A stretch of DNA of 20,943 bases from Physocladia obscura (GCA_027596945.1 JADGJH010000329.1:1-20943), one strand, 5' to 3'. Positions 6,464 through 18,097 are shown, counted from the first letter of the stretch. The notes: generated from the letters alone by a model not told the origin. Made by a program: numbers and translations.

Positions 6464-8391
6464 CATTTCATTTGTTTGAACTGAAAAAAAGTTATGCACA
6501 ACCTTGCCATTTATTTTACCATTGAGTGTTAGGCAAATTTGTTGGTAAAAACAAATTCTCCTTCAAAGTTATTAATGAAATATACTTCATTTCAAGCTAG
6601 CTATAACAAGCATAGACAAGAAAGGTTGAATATAAATAGAAAGAGATCAAGAAAAGGAAAAAAAGAACAGGAAAAATTAAGATGCAAAAAGCAGAAGATT
6701 AACAAGTAAGCCAAGTGCCAGATTAGTTAAAAAATTATTAAGCTTAGAAGCATTTTGCAGTTGTGCCATTGCAATGACATCAAAAAACCTGTCAAACTTC
6801 AAATAACAATCAACTAAGAAAAGAGATGTTGTCAAATCCTTTCATACTTTCTTTCTTGACTGTGCTTTGCAAAGTTTATGGAATTCAAAATTGCATATGT
6901 TCTCTAAAAATTCTTATATAAACTTGACATTGCAAGAAGCTGCAAATTGCATTTGGTAACCCAACGCATGATCAGGTTATTCTAATCTCTGTTTATGATT
7001 GTGTATGGTAAGGGTTTTTACCAAGAATTCTCTTTTCTTTATTCTAGATTTTCATTGTTCAAAATCCTCAATCACAAAAATCCCAAAAACAGTCTTTAAA
7101 TAAATCTTGCATTTTCCTTCCCATACAAAACTTTCTTGTATTAATACAAAAGCTTCTGCTTAATGATGGAATGGCAAGTCCACTGATTTGTTCTTTACTT
7201 TTTAAGTGAATTGAACAACTTTTTTCAATAAAGAGTGAATTCATCTTTCAATACAGCTTGAATCATTTATAATTTAACATAAGTTTTTCAGAAAAAATGT
7301 CTTTTGGAATAAAATCATAATATTTGTGGCAATGAAAGAGAACCGCCTTTTAACAGTCAAACCTTCTACTGTAAAAATCCATATGACAGGTCTCCATAAA
7401 TAATAAGCTGGTGTTCATTGAGTCATAATGTGTTAGGAAGCTGTTTTGGTGCAGTAAGTATAAATTGGGTTCTGGTCTATGTGATTGTATCAGGACAGAT
7501 AAGCAATTAAAATTTTTGAGAATGCTTACAATTGTAACCATTTTAAATTGGTCAGCAGCTTCTTCACATAGTTTAATCTATAAAAGTAGCAAGTCTCTTT
7601 TGCAGACAGACACAGTTGCTGCAATCCAAAAAAATACTATTTCATTCAAGCAATGTATATACCAAAGTAGAAGATATTTAAATCAGTGGAAAATATCAAA
7701 CAGGACTTCATTACTAGGAAGATCAGTTTGACTCCTGCCAAATATTTAATGAGGTTGTACAATAAAATTTTGATTATGAGTATCTTGTGATGATGCTTGG
7801 TTATAATAACATCATACAGATATAATTTACATATCACAGAGATACAATTTAACCATATGTTTTTTGATTTCATCTGGGTCAAAGTCGAAATCAAACCTTG
7901 CTATCAGGTACAAGTTTGTATTGTCATAACAATACTCAGGAATGTGGATTACAGTTGAGGAACTTTCGACGCTGCTGCAGCTACTAGTTGTCAAACAACT
8001 TTAGATTGTTATCAGGATAAATAAGGACACAGTGCCTGATTCTGGCAAGAATGAGAAGCACTTCAAATTTGTAAGAACAGAGAAACCTCTTATTTGGATA
8101 TTAAGAATGCCTTTTCCGGAGGTTAACACAAGGTTTGAAGAACAAGCATTGCTGCAAGTGAAACAAATTCTGCTAAGAGTATTATGAGGGGGGATTTTTT
8201 TTCGTGGTGGATGAAAGTAAAGAATAAATTGTATACTTGTAGCGGACACGAAATCGGCTGTATTCTCACTATTTGCTACTCTTTTTTTCACACTCGTGGC
8301 ATAGATTTCGTCTTTTAAACTTAATATTTCATGAGTATTCTTGACACTGACCAATTTCATTTTTTGTGAAACAGAAAAAGTCTGAAACAAA
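6464..8391. other. 1.9-kb gene-poor, AT-rich, CpG-depleted region
   Basis: I see no supported gene in this stretch. Reading frames are short, lack domain features and are interrupted by stops. Scanning line by line I find only two CpG dinucleotides between 6464 and 7885 (near 6965 and 7344), against more than a dozen in the 0.76-kb intergenic region at 1127-1891. TG and CA dinucleotides are frequent. CpG frequency recovers toward the FUN14 gene after about 8160. The pattern fits past cytosine methylation and deamination, possibly of an eroded repeat, but no transposon ends or coding remnants are visible. Confidence 0.6.
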
Positions 8392-8936
8392 ATGACAACC
8401 ACAAAGCCGCCAGCTCCAGGATCAAACACCGCTCCAGTGCCAAATGATCCGAGCCTTGCACCGTTTACTTTTGGCACTCATCCGGCAGATGCAACTGAGA
8501 TTTCGGTGGCCACGTGAGTTTGTTTGCTTGTTGTTTTTTTTGTGAACAAAAGATCATATACCGATCTGTGTTGTAAAATCTGTAGGCTCGTTGGCGCATG
8601 CTCAGGTTTCGCTGTCAAGAAGATTGCAAAAGGCACAGGGTTAGTAATTGGCGTCGGTTTTTTGTCCCTCCAAGCACTTAGCTACTCAGGATTCGTCAAG
8701 ATTGACTGGCCAAAGATTGAGTCTGCTATTGTCAAGCGACTGGATGCGGATGGCGATGGTACATATTTTCCTTGGCCACATGGCTCAAAAAACTGTGTCT
8801 AATATATTATTCAGGCCAATTAACCCAAAAGGACTTTAAGTTAATGGGACTTCGCCTTATCCATAATTTGACTTCTGATATACCGTCAGCTGGTGGATTC
8901 AGTGCTGCCTTTTTCGTTGGATTTCGCTATGGTTGA
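8392..8936 (+). CDS. FUN14-domain protein (FUNDC/Fun14 family)
   Basis: FUN14 proteins are small membrane proteins, mostly mitochondrial; in animals FUNDC1 is a mitophagy receptor. The model is exons 8392-8513, 8586-8758 and 8815-8936, with GT-AG introns of 72 and 56 nt, for 138 residues. Residues 1-41 are a Pro/Thr-rich leader without an obvious YxxL LC3-interaction motif. The FUN14 core follows: LVGACSGFAVKKIAKGTGLVIGVGFL (42-67), then LQALSYSGFVKIDWPKIE (69-86), and the C-terminal glycine-rich helix GGFSAAFFVGFRYG (125-138), which ends the protein as is usual in the family. Between the membrane segments lies DADGDGQLTQKDF (94-106), which fits an EF-hand calcium loop. It is convergent with the THEG-repeat gene, with 67 bp between the stop codons. 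Family call firm; exact role not shown. Confidence 0.9.
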
Positions 8937-8995
8937 AATACTGATTTTTTGAAAGTTTTTCCCTCATTTGTTATGGCTGTCAGATCTCTTTGAAA

Positions 8996-9001
8996 AATAA
9001 A
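8996..9001 (+). terminator. Polyadenylation signal of the FUN14 gene
   Basis: AATAAA lies 60 nt after the TGA stop and 3 bp before the stop codon of the convergent gene, so the two transcripts probably overlap at their 3' ends. Confidence 0.5.
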
Positions 9002-9003
9002 CA

Positions 9004-10018
9004 CTAAAGTTGAACATTTTCTGCAATAACATCGACTCCCACATTTTTCTTACTGCTAAGCGGCTTTTTGTTCTTCCAAACAACAAAGTAACGTGGTTTT
9101 GCCAAGCGTGTCACGAAACCATCCAAATCGGCAATTACTTTCCCTGCGCCAATGCATGGTAATGGCGACTGCTGTTGGAAATTTTTGCGACACACAATCT
9201 TTGGTTTGGCAAGACGATCGATGGTCTCCGGGCCCGGTGCATGGATGCCGTTCACATGGCGACTCAATGCGCGTCGCTGCGCAATATCGTCCGCTGCTGC
9301 CTTGACGTGTCGCTCATGCGGTCGATCGTGGTAGAGACGTTCAAAAAACTCTTGGTTACCGTGTTCCCTGTGCTGAACGTGTTGGTTGCTATGGTAATGG
9401 TGGTGGGGGTCGTGTGTGCATTCTAAAGGCAGTGGCGGAGTTCCTGGACATTTTGGGTTTGCCAAGCGCGTAAAAAACTCTGCCTCCCGTCTTGCCCGTT
9501 CTTCTCCCTTCCCATTGCCAGCGTATTCTTCTTTTAATTGCCGATACTGATGTCGCTGATAATTATGCAGGTGCTGCACAACGCTTTCGTCTTTATAAAT
9601 CATGTGAGCAGAGTACAAAGCGTTTGTTGCGTGATGATATTTTTCGGGGTCCATTGCAATTTCATTTTCGCGTATTGATTTAGAGGCTTTTTTGATCGGC
9701 AGTAAATTTATTGTTGTCGTTGCTTTTATCATTTTGCTTCTACTTCCACCACGATCGCCATCGTTGACAACGTTGATGTGATTGGACGGTTCTTGCTCCG
9801 CAACTTTTCCCACCAAAAAGATTGAATGCACCCCTTTAAAGCAAATTTTAGTAAGAAGGTAAGTTTCCAACCAATACACCTTTGTAATCACGTGCTCTCC
9901 ATAACGTTCGTTGCTTATCCCAAGTCAGTTTTGCCCTTGGCAGTCGTTGATTTGGCAGTGGCATTGTGTTCATTTCTGGGAATTCTGGCACATACTCACC
10001 CTGATCCACAATTTCCAT
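9004..10018 (-). CDS. THEG-repeat protein (SPMAP2-like), putative axonemal protein
   Basis: THEG-repeat proteins (SPMAP2 in mammals) are sperm-tail, microtubule-associated proteins. The model is exons 10018-9880 and 9833-9004 with a 46-nt GT-AG intron, for 322 residues. The ATG at 10018 is the first in its frame after a stop codon; an unseen upstream exon is possible. Repeat cores visible are FFTRLANPK (167-174), TIDRLAKPK (250-258) and FVTRLAKPR (286-294), with a degenerate EFFERLYHDR near 208-217. The RLAxPK core preceded by an aromatic or aliphatic residue is the THEG signature. A basic region with KKASKSIRENEIAMDPEKY precedes the repeats, and a His-rich stretch (HDPHHHYHSN) lies between the first two. 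No membrane or catalytic features are seen. It lies 136 bp downstream of the kinesin-3 stop on the same strand and is convergent with FUN14. The assignment rests on the repeats. Confidence 0.7.
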
Positions 10019-10154
10019 CTCTGTAAACGGCTTGATGTGCCTTGTTGTTTTGGTTGCAAACACGTCGGTGGTGTGCAAAGAATTTTATGATATAACAATG
10101 GAAAACAATGGAAGAAAAAAAGAAACCAGAAAGAAAAGAAAGCAAAATAAAAAA

Positions 10155-13100
10155 TTAACCCATCCCCTGAGAAAGCAAGATTCCCGCCTGCAATGGATCT
10201 AAAGATGACAACCATCCCTTCAACTCGGAGCTTGATGTTGCTTGTAAAAGAAGGCTGCAATCTTTGGAATGAATGGCGAAAATAAACGGCTTTCCCTACA
10301 TATTTTTAATGTAAAGATAATAAATTAAAATCACTTTCATACCTGAAATGCTGCTCCCAAATCAGCTCCAAACTGTACTGATGAATTTACAAGGCTAAAA
10401 ATTGCAAGTTCGTCCAACTCGAACGCGTCCCCAAACATATGTAAGTATGGGCGTCTTATAACAAAATATCGTTTTATCCAGACATCTTTTTCGTTAGGCG
10501 TTAGTAAAGGGCCTCGAAATGATGCAGGCGCCCTATCAACACTATCAGTAATCAATCAGCAGTAATTAAATATTTTTTTTACATTTCTAAAGTCAATCGA
10601 CATTTCGTTGACACAAATTTCACTTCTTCAGAATCGTCAGGGTTTGGTTCATGTTTACGATCATAGAGCAACAAATTCTAAAATTCAGAAATTAATTCCC
10701 GTATTTAAACAAAGAAACAAACCAAGCACGGATCATCCCAGCGTGAGTTATTCCTCCATAGTTCAATACATTTAGCGACCAATACCATATTATCTTGCTG
10801 AGAAACAGTTTCTTTACCAGCCGAATTATCTCGGAATCTAGCTGCGTCAACACTCCCTGTATCGCCAGCCACACCAACCACCATTTCATGCTCCTCTATT
10901 CGCGATTTAATTTTTGCCAGCTCCTGCAGTTTCCAAAGCCGATCTCGTTTTCTCCAAAACTGCTCCACAATTTCTTGTCCACCAGGCATCCAACTACCGA
11001 GCGATTCTTGGCCACGCACATATCCTCCACGCGTATCCAATTCTCGCATAAGCGCACGAGTTGAAGATGTCACTTTCGGTGCCAATGATGACGATACTGG
11101 GTAGGTTTCAACAACAAAAAGACTACTCGACTGACTAGCATGCCGCGTTGATAAGGACAAAGGCGTTGCTGATGCCACTGTTGTTGCTGATACTGCTGAC
11201 CCACTTCCAACGCCGATTGTAGAAAGCATATTTAGCGCAAGCGCAGATATTTTTACTTTGAAATCTCGATCGTGTACAATGATGCCAATTTGCTTCTCGA
11301 AATGGGCAGGAGATGCAAATACACTCCATTGAGATACATCGCTTGCTCCCGAAATCGGGGACAATTGTTGGGAGAGAGAGAGGGGACGGTGTTGCTGCTG
11401 TTGCTGTTGCTGGCTAGGATTATCATTAAGTGGATCAATTTCAACACCCCATTCAACCGTAACTTCTAATCGGACGTTTTTGGTTGGCTTATTAAGATAA
11501 ACGTTGTTGTGGATTGATGAGTCCCATGGAACTTCAATTTCCAAGAACGATTGCCCATTATTGGAAAAGTGAGGTCTGTTACTTCGATTGCCAGCAGCAG
11601 TGGTTACCGCGGGGGGAGAAAATTCATCTACTGACGAGTTTGATGATGAAGAAAATATTCTGCCGCTTTCACCGCTTATACTTCCACCACTTCCGGCAGA
11701 TGCATCAAAAATACCAGTTACAGGGATATTAATCATCTCAGAAGACTCGGACTCATCTTCCAGCGGTCTGTTTGTTTTTAAATCGATACGCCGAATCTTT
11801 CCAACCCGAAAATACGAAATGCGACGCCAAGGAAACCCAAACTTTCCTCCTGAATGTGACAGCCGCAAAGTTATTCGTCTCTGAATTCCTTGACGGATCA
11901 AAAATATATCGGCTGGAGATCGAAACTCTGCCTTCAGAGTATCTGAATGGGTCAAATTCGTTTGAACAGGCACAGGTTTGAAGTCTCCCGTTGAATGCGA
12001 GAGTTCAGAAATTTGCAATTGTGCCAAAATCACATGTTCCCGTTTTGGCTTCTTGGCTAATGTGCCAGCTGCACTGAAATTTTCTGATAAATTTAAACGA
12101 GGATTTGATGGCGCGAATATTTCTGCAGGAGATGGGTTTTCAACAGTCGTTGCAAATCGTTCGTTGATGAGAGTCGAAACAGGATCAATATGTCGACCAA
12201 AAATCTCGAATGTTGCTATTCCACGGTCCAATATTTTTTTGACTTCTGTGGTTACTTCTAATGAAATAGTCTGAGAAAAGTTCCATCGAACCGGACCAGC
12301 ACCGAAACCATCCACAGGATCAGTGGAATATATACGATCAAAATTCACAGAACTTAACGCGGATATTGACCCTCCACTAATAGAAACCCCACTTCTACCA
12401 GTAAATTCTGAAAGCCTAAATTGGCAATGAACTTGCGTGAACTTCTTCTCAGATATGCCAGTTAATTCGAGAATGGACACCTCAAACACGATTTTATCTC
12501 CAACACGAACATCTCGATGCTGCTGCCGACTCTGTTGGTTCCGTTGATCTTGCTCCACAGAACTAATGGGGTGGGGTGAAATTTTCACGTCACTTTCATC
12601 TTCTCCCTCATCCTCGGAGCTGTCGAAGACTTCGTAACTAACTGGATGGGTGGATATAGGTGCCAAAATGACAAGTACCCAGCCAAGAGTTTCACCATTG
12701 TCTTGAGAAATGACAGGTGCATGAATTTCCTTCAGGATTCCAGTTTGCAAAGACTTTATGTTAATGTATATTAACCCGATACGACGATATCGAGGATAAC
12801 TTGACTCAGCTTCATCGCCACCATAGAATGACATTTCGGATTTCGCTGCTCTTTGATCATAGTATTTCGAAGGTTCGATTGAATCTGGATAGTCATATAA
12901 TGTACGCATTATGCTCAAACGGTTCATAAATTCAGGTAAAGTCCAAGAATAAACAGAGTTGTGTTCTCCATCAAGAACGCGGATGGCAAGAAATGGTTTT
13001 GTCGCCACCTTGGCAGTTCCAAAAGCGGTCGAAATTCCTGTTGTTGATATAACAGATCCAGTATAACTTAACGCTGACTGAGCAGAAGCTTGTCGAGATC

Positions 13101-16100
13101 GATTGACTACATCCGAAGTCGTTTCCCAAAAAGATACTGATGTGAATTCAGAGAGATTGTCAATAATCTCAAACTCATACATAACATTCTTTTCCAAATC
13201 CCTTGAAATAATATTTGCCTCCTTGAGAAGAACTGCGTTTTTCAAAATCTGATGGAAACAAATAAATTTAAAAAATAGTTTAGAAACAAAAAACAAACAT
13301 CTTGAGCTAGTTTGACATAATTTCGGTTCCTCCATTTTCTAACAACATCTTTTGCCAAAATTAGTTCCATAGAATTCAATGGTTCCAACAATCGCGACCG
13401 CCTTGCATTTTGCATCCGAACCCTTGGGCTTCCGGTAAATGACCGCGGTGGCAACACAAAAACCGCATCATCGTTCGAGAACTCATAGTCAGCAAGAGGA
13501 CTCAAACTTGATCCAGGACGCACTCCGACCTTGTTTGGTCGAAGGGCCAATATACTATCGTTGGAACTGACCTGCGATGACGCATACGAGTGCGAAAGAT
13601 TTGATGCAGTGGCTCCAGTTGTTGACCGTGTTGGTGACTTGGATAATGTGCGAGAGATAATCGGTGGACGTGAATCTAGACTGCTACTGCTCCTACTGGT
13701 AGTAGTGCTACTCCGGCCGCCACTGCCATAGATTGCTTCGAATTGCGTCTCTTGAGCTTTGGTCAGTGACTGCGGACGTTTGAACGGCAGTGTTGGATCC
13801 ACAAACTTAAATACGGCACAGTCACCAAACTGTACACGGTCACCTGTTGATAGTTTTGTTGGACTGTATAAAGGTATATTGTTGAGATAAGTATTTGCAC
13901 CAGAAATCGGACATATAAGAACAATGAATTTCGGCATTGTAGAAAATGAGCTATTGTTTTGAAGGGTTGCATTGGGGCTTGCATTTGATGCCGATAATGT
14001 TGACGATGTTGAACTTGATGGAGAGCCTTTGCTGTTTTTACATTCAAAATATGCATGCTCAGGCATAACAGTGGTGCTTTGAAGGTATATTGCCGAATCG
14101 GCTGTAGCGCCGACTCGATGCTGGCCAACAGGAAGCCGATAAAGCAAGCAATCAGATGCAAGAGGATCTTCCGAAAGATTTACGAGATGAGGCATTGTTT
14201 TGGGCGCAAGGACACCTACTGCGTTGGATATTTTTGAGGGCAATTCAATATTTATACCGAGATCTTTGAGTATTTCAACTCTATTCGCCTCAATCTCAGC
14301 CATTCGTCCCTTTTGCAATAAAAATTTTCAACATAAAGCCAAGAGAATATATATATCACTCACTCCCTTCATTCCAGTCATTTCAGCAATTAGTTTTTCA
14401 CTCGCTATTAGCTGATCCTTCAGCGCTTCTGGATCTGAAGAAACAGAATTGTCAGATAAAATCGAAAGCCGACGGCGATCCGAGTCACCACCACCACCAT
14501 TGCTACTATTGCTAGCAGTGGCAGCGACTGTATATCCATCACCCATCGAAGACGTCACCGAAACTGGTCGCAAAGTCTCCCTTCGACTATCAATAGGTGT
14601 TAACCCGCCTCCTTCATACAAAGCAAGCTTCCGACGCAATTTTTCCACTTCAATTTGCAACAAGCGCATCGCTCTGCCAGTTTCGTCTTCATTCACAATC
14701 GCTCGTGTCACAATTCGTTTTGCGCGTTCGGCATATCGCAATGTCGACAGGGTTTCGTCAAAAGCAGTCTCAGCAGGTGATATTGTTGCCAACATCACTG
14801 TCTTGCTGTTTCCGCCCAAACAATCTTTGAGCAACCACGTCAGGATCGAGTCGCGGTATGGAATAAATGGTATACCGTCGCTGCCGCCACCAGACGCTGT
14901 TTTAAGACTCTTTGTGCTAGATCGTTTAACAAGGCCAGGTATCGGCGAATTACTGCCATTTGTATAAGATGACGCTGATATGGATGACGAGGAGTCTGCC
15001 AATGCAGAAATTACTTTGCCTAGTGTTGTTAGGGATTTATTGATACTTGCGCCTTCTTTGAGTCGAACCCCTGATGCACCTGTAGCATCGGCTCGTTCAG
15101 ATCCTGCAAGGTCAACAAGACATATTCGCGATGATCGGTCTTTTTTGGATGCAATTGAAGATGTTGATGAAGTTATCGTGATCGTTTGGGTCAGATTGAC
15201 AGTGAAAACTGCATGGGAACGCGAAGAGGAGTCATTCATGTTTGTGGCGGCCGTAGTTCGTGATTTATTGCCAATGTCAAGAAGGCGTTCAATTTGAGGG
15301 TATGATGTGACAGTGATTCTCGACAAATCTTCCACGTAAGGGCCGAGCTGCGGATGTTCACGTATGCGCAAGTTTGATGGAGCTCTTGTGCCATTATTTG
15401 TAGAACTTAGCAAATCTCGCACTTTTTCGTTGTATATCTTCAATTTTTTTTTTCCATTTAGTTGTTTACTTAATTTTAAAAAACATCTGTGACTATCAGT
15501 AAAACGAACCTCAATATATGATACCATTACTGTAAACGATTTGTTCGGATCATCGCCAGTTGATTCATTTATGCGTGAAAAAATATCCTGACATGTGCGT
15601 GGAATAACCCCCATTTCAGTCGAAGAATGCGAAATTCCCATCATCGTATAGCTTTTACCACTACCAGTTTGACCGTACGCGAATAGACATACATTATATC
15701 CATTGAATGCGTGATCGAGTAAATCATTACCAACGACAATATCGTAAATTTCGGCTTGTGTGGCAGCATTTGGATGTTGCGGTGCGGGCGAGAGCAATGA
15801 CGACGATGACGGTGAAAGAATTGATTGCGTTGGTGGCAAAAACACATGGTCAAATGTGAAGGAAAATGAGCGAATAGTTGTGTTTTTGCTTTCTGGAGGA
15901 TCGCGTGAGATAATTGATGCTGAGTCTGAGTTATTATTATAATTGTTGCTGCCAAAATAAGGATTGCTCGAATAATTTGGGTAGTTGTAGTTTGGATGGA
16001 TTGGGGTGGAGATGGAAGCAGGGTAGCTTGGCGTGTTTCCAACAGACGGAGAAGGCAGGAATGTGGAGATGGCAATTGATATGGAAATTGAGCCTCCGTC

Positions 16101-16496
16101 AACATCAATACTGGTGGTCGAATTATTGCTATTACTGTTGCTGCTATTATTATTAATCGGTGACGTCGGTGATGAAGTCGTTGCTGATGTCGTTGTTGAT
16201 ATCACCGGCGATATTGATGTTGATGATGGCAATCCAGTCGAAGTATTAATACTCAATTCGCGTGCATTCAACGGCCTTACTCGCACGAAAACCTGGCAAC
16301 CAATAGCATATTAGTATTAAAATGACTAAAGGTAACGCGCATCAATATAATTATGAAAGGGTGCAAAAAAAATCAATCAATCATTGGCGAAAACACTGTC
16401 ACACTTCTTGTTTCTTAACCGACTCTGGCAAATTAAGCGATGTAGCGAATTGACATTCGTATTTGCTCTATTGAGGCTCACCTTAACACTCGACAT
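10155..16496 (-). CDS. Kinesin-3 (Unc-104/KIF1-type) motor with FHA and PH domains
   Basis: This is a plus-end-directed microtubule motor that carries vesicles or endosomes bound through a C-terminal PH domain. Eight exons fit: 16496-16482, 16292-15510, 15437-14364, 14309-13299, 13248-10723, 10677-10583, 10541-10343 and 10295-10155, giving 1947 residues with frame kept at every GT-AG junction. Motor: [12 protein letters not shown] at 6-17, P-loop GQTGSGKS (212-219), switch I NDSSSRSH (334-341), switch II DLAGSE (375-380), [23 protein letters not shown], and the motor end near 507. A neck helix follows ([18 protein letters not shown]), then FHA (about 660-790, after [18 protein letters not shown]), [16 protein letters not shown] and the KIF1-type central region. 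The PH domain (about 1838-1940) runs from [18 protein letters not shown] to [16 protein letters not shown]. Oddities are a five-codon first exon and a long Ser/Asn-rich insertion early in the motor. It is divergent from TFIIB. Confidence 0.95.
16482..16496 (-). other. First coding exon of kinesin-3, five codons
   Basis: ATG TCG AGT GTT AAG is followed directly by GTGAGC. Joined in phase 0 to the exon at 16292 (acceptor TTGCCAG) it gives [17 protein letters not shown], the expected kinesin N-terminus. The long exon has no ATG before the VRVRP motif, so an upstream start exon is required, and this is the only good candidate between the long exon and TFIIB. Confidence 0.8.
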
Positions 16497-16689
16497 TCGA
16501 AGCACCTTATCCGTCTTCGCACCCAGGCACAGTTCGTCTCTATTTCAAGAAGCCAAAACAGTCGAAACTGATTTCTTCCAAAAAAATATCCAAAAACCAG
16601 CATCAAAACCCTTTACAGAGGCCACAAACAAAACAACCAACAGGCGAGACTACGAAACAAAAAAGCGAAAAGACACCACAGATAACAGA
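16497..16689. promoter_or_regulatory. Shared upstream region of kinesin-3 and TFIIB
   Basis: The two ATG codons point away from each other with 193 bp between them. The interval must hold both promoters and leaders. I see A-rich stretches near the TFIIB start but no convincing TATA element. Confidence 0.4.
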
Positions 16690-18086
16690 ATGGATCTCAA
16701 TATCAAAGTAATGTGTCCACATTGCCGCAATCCAGTGCCAAATATTATCGAAAACTTTCGGGACGGTGATTTGATTTGCGGAGATTGTGGACTGATTCTG
16801 GGCGATCGCATTGTCGACACACGGTCAGAGTGGCGTACTTTCAGTAACTCGGATAGTGATGGCGGCGATGATCCGTCCCGTGTTGGGGTATATTACAAAA
16901 TAAATCTTTGGTGATCTCACTTGACCACCTTCCATGGGCCCATTCAGGCTGCGACTGACACGCTTCTCGGTGACATAAATACGCTTGAAGCAACAGGCAT
17001 CTCGCGCAAAGACGGTGGCACTGGTCGTGGAAAAGACCTAGCTCGCACCCACGGAAAACTCAGTGAACAGAAAAAAGTCACCACGCTTCTTTCGAATGCA
17101 AAACAAATTTCTTCAATGTATGTGTTATTTGTATTTTCATTCACAATAAAGAACCGCGAACGAAAACGTATGCTAACATTATTTATGTCATATTTATATA
17201 TATTTTGCAGGTGTGAACGTATCGGGCTCACAAAGATTGTCACCGAGTCTGCAATTCAGTTGTTCAGATCGTCACTCTCAAATAAGCAATTGAGTTCAAA
17301 GCCAGATGAATGGATCATGGCAGCATGTATTTACCTCGCTTGTCGTCAAAATAGTGTCAGCAGAACTTTCAAAGAAATTTGTGGCCTCACAAATGTCCCA
17401 AAAAAAGAGATTGGCAAATTATATAAAATTCTCGCGGTATTACGTTATTTATTTTTTTAAATTTTAAATTTTAAATTTTAAAATAATTGTAATGGTTTTT
17501 TCAAATCAGCAACATTTTAGTAAGGAAAACAAGGAACAAGGAAAAGAGACAACTCGTGCTCAAGCAACTCCAGAATCCTTCATTCGACGGTTTGCTGGAG
17601 AATTGGAGCTTGAAAATTCCGTTCGTTCTGCTTGTGTTCAGGTGACAGATTTTTTTACTTGATATTTCTACATATATTTAATAGACACTGAACGAATAGG
17701 TTGGAAACCGTGTGTTTGAAAATGATATTCTGGCAGGAAGGTCAACAATTTCGCTTGTAGCAAGTGTGATTTACTTTGTTGTTTGCATGAGTGACACTCC
17801 AAAAACGGCGATTGAGATTGCAAAAATTTCTGGATGCACTGAGTCAACACTCAAAACATGTAAGTGTAATATAAGAAAAAAAAAGAAAAGAGTCGCAAAT
17901 TCTTTTTATTTTTGCTGTGAAAAAAACTTCATACACCACCTACCTATATTTATTTTCGTTATTTTTCCTTGTTTGTTTTATTTGGTATCAATTTGCACAG
18001 CGTATAAAATTTTGTACCAACACCGCGAGGCATTAATTAAGGACATCAAAACAGCAAAAGGACTTGAAGCGTTACCAGCCGTTTGA
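16690..18086 (+). CDS. SUA7: Transcription initiation factor IIB (TFIIB)
   Basis: TFIIB bridges TBP on the promoter and RNA polymerase II and sets the start site; it acts in the nucleus. Six exons fit: 16690-16887, 16948-17117, 17211-17436, 17510-17641, 17700-17859 and 18001-18086, giving 323 residues, close to the family's 310-350. The N-terminal zinc ribbon has CPHC (9-12) and CGDC (30-33). The B-reader follows ([18 protein letters not shown]), then DDPSRVG-AATDTLL across the first intron. Cyclin-like repeat 1 includes [40 protein letters not shown] and [17 protein letters not shown]. Repeat 2 includes [27 protein letters not shown] and [21 protein letters not shown]. Both repeats are complete. 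Intron 2 carries a good branch site (TGCTAAC near 17170). The start is fixed by homology, since the zinc ribbon begins eight residues in. The symbol follows the yeast gene. Confidence 0.95.
17459..17483. repeat. Short tandem AT repeat in TFIIB intron 3
   Basis: The 7-bp unit AAATTTT is repeated about three and a half times between the donor at 17437 and the acceptor at 17509. It lies wholly inside the 73-nt intron. Confidence 0.8.
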
Positions 18087-18091
18087 GGAAG

Positions 18092-18097
18092 AATAAA
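18092..18097 (+). terminator. Polyadenylation signal of TFIIB
   Basis: AATAAA lies 6 nt after the TGA stop, which implies a very short 3' UTR if it is used. The rest of 18087-18305 is AT-rich and shows nothing else recognisable. Confidence 0.4.

Noticed and set aside
8001..8477. 158-codon minus-strand frame opposite FUN14 exon 1, and a 60-codon plus-strand frame ending near 8187
   Set aside because: Neither shows a family motif. The first is antisense to a confirmed exon and the second has no upstream ATG; both are compatible with chance in low-CpG AT-rich DNA.
14055..15297. Plus-strand frames of 60-172 codons opposite the kinesin motor exons
   Set aside because: They are antisense to strongly conserved motor and FHA coding sequence and show no features of their own.
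16384..16689. Extension of TFIIB upstream of its ATG at 16690
   Set aside because: The frame is open, but the zinc ribbon begins eight residues after this ATG, as in known TFIIB proteins, and the upstream part overlaps the kinesin start region.
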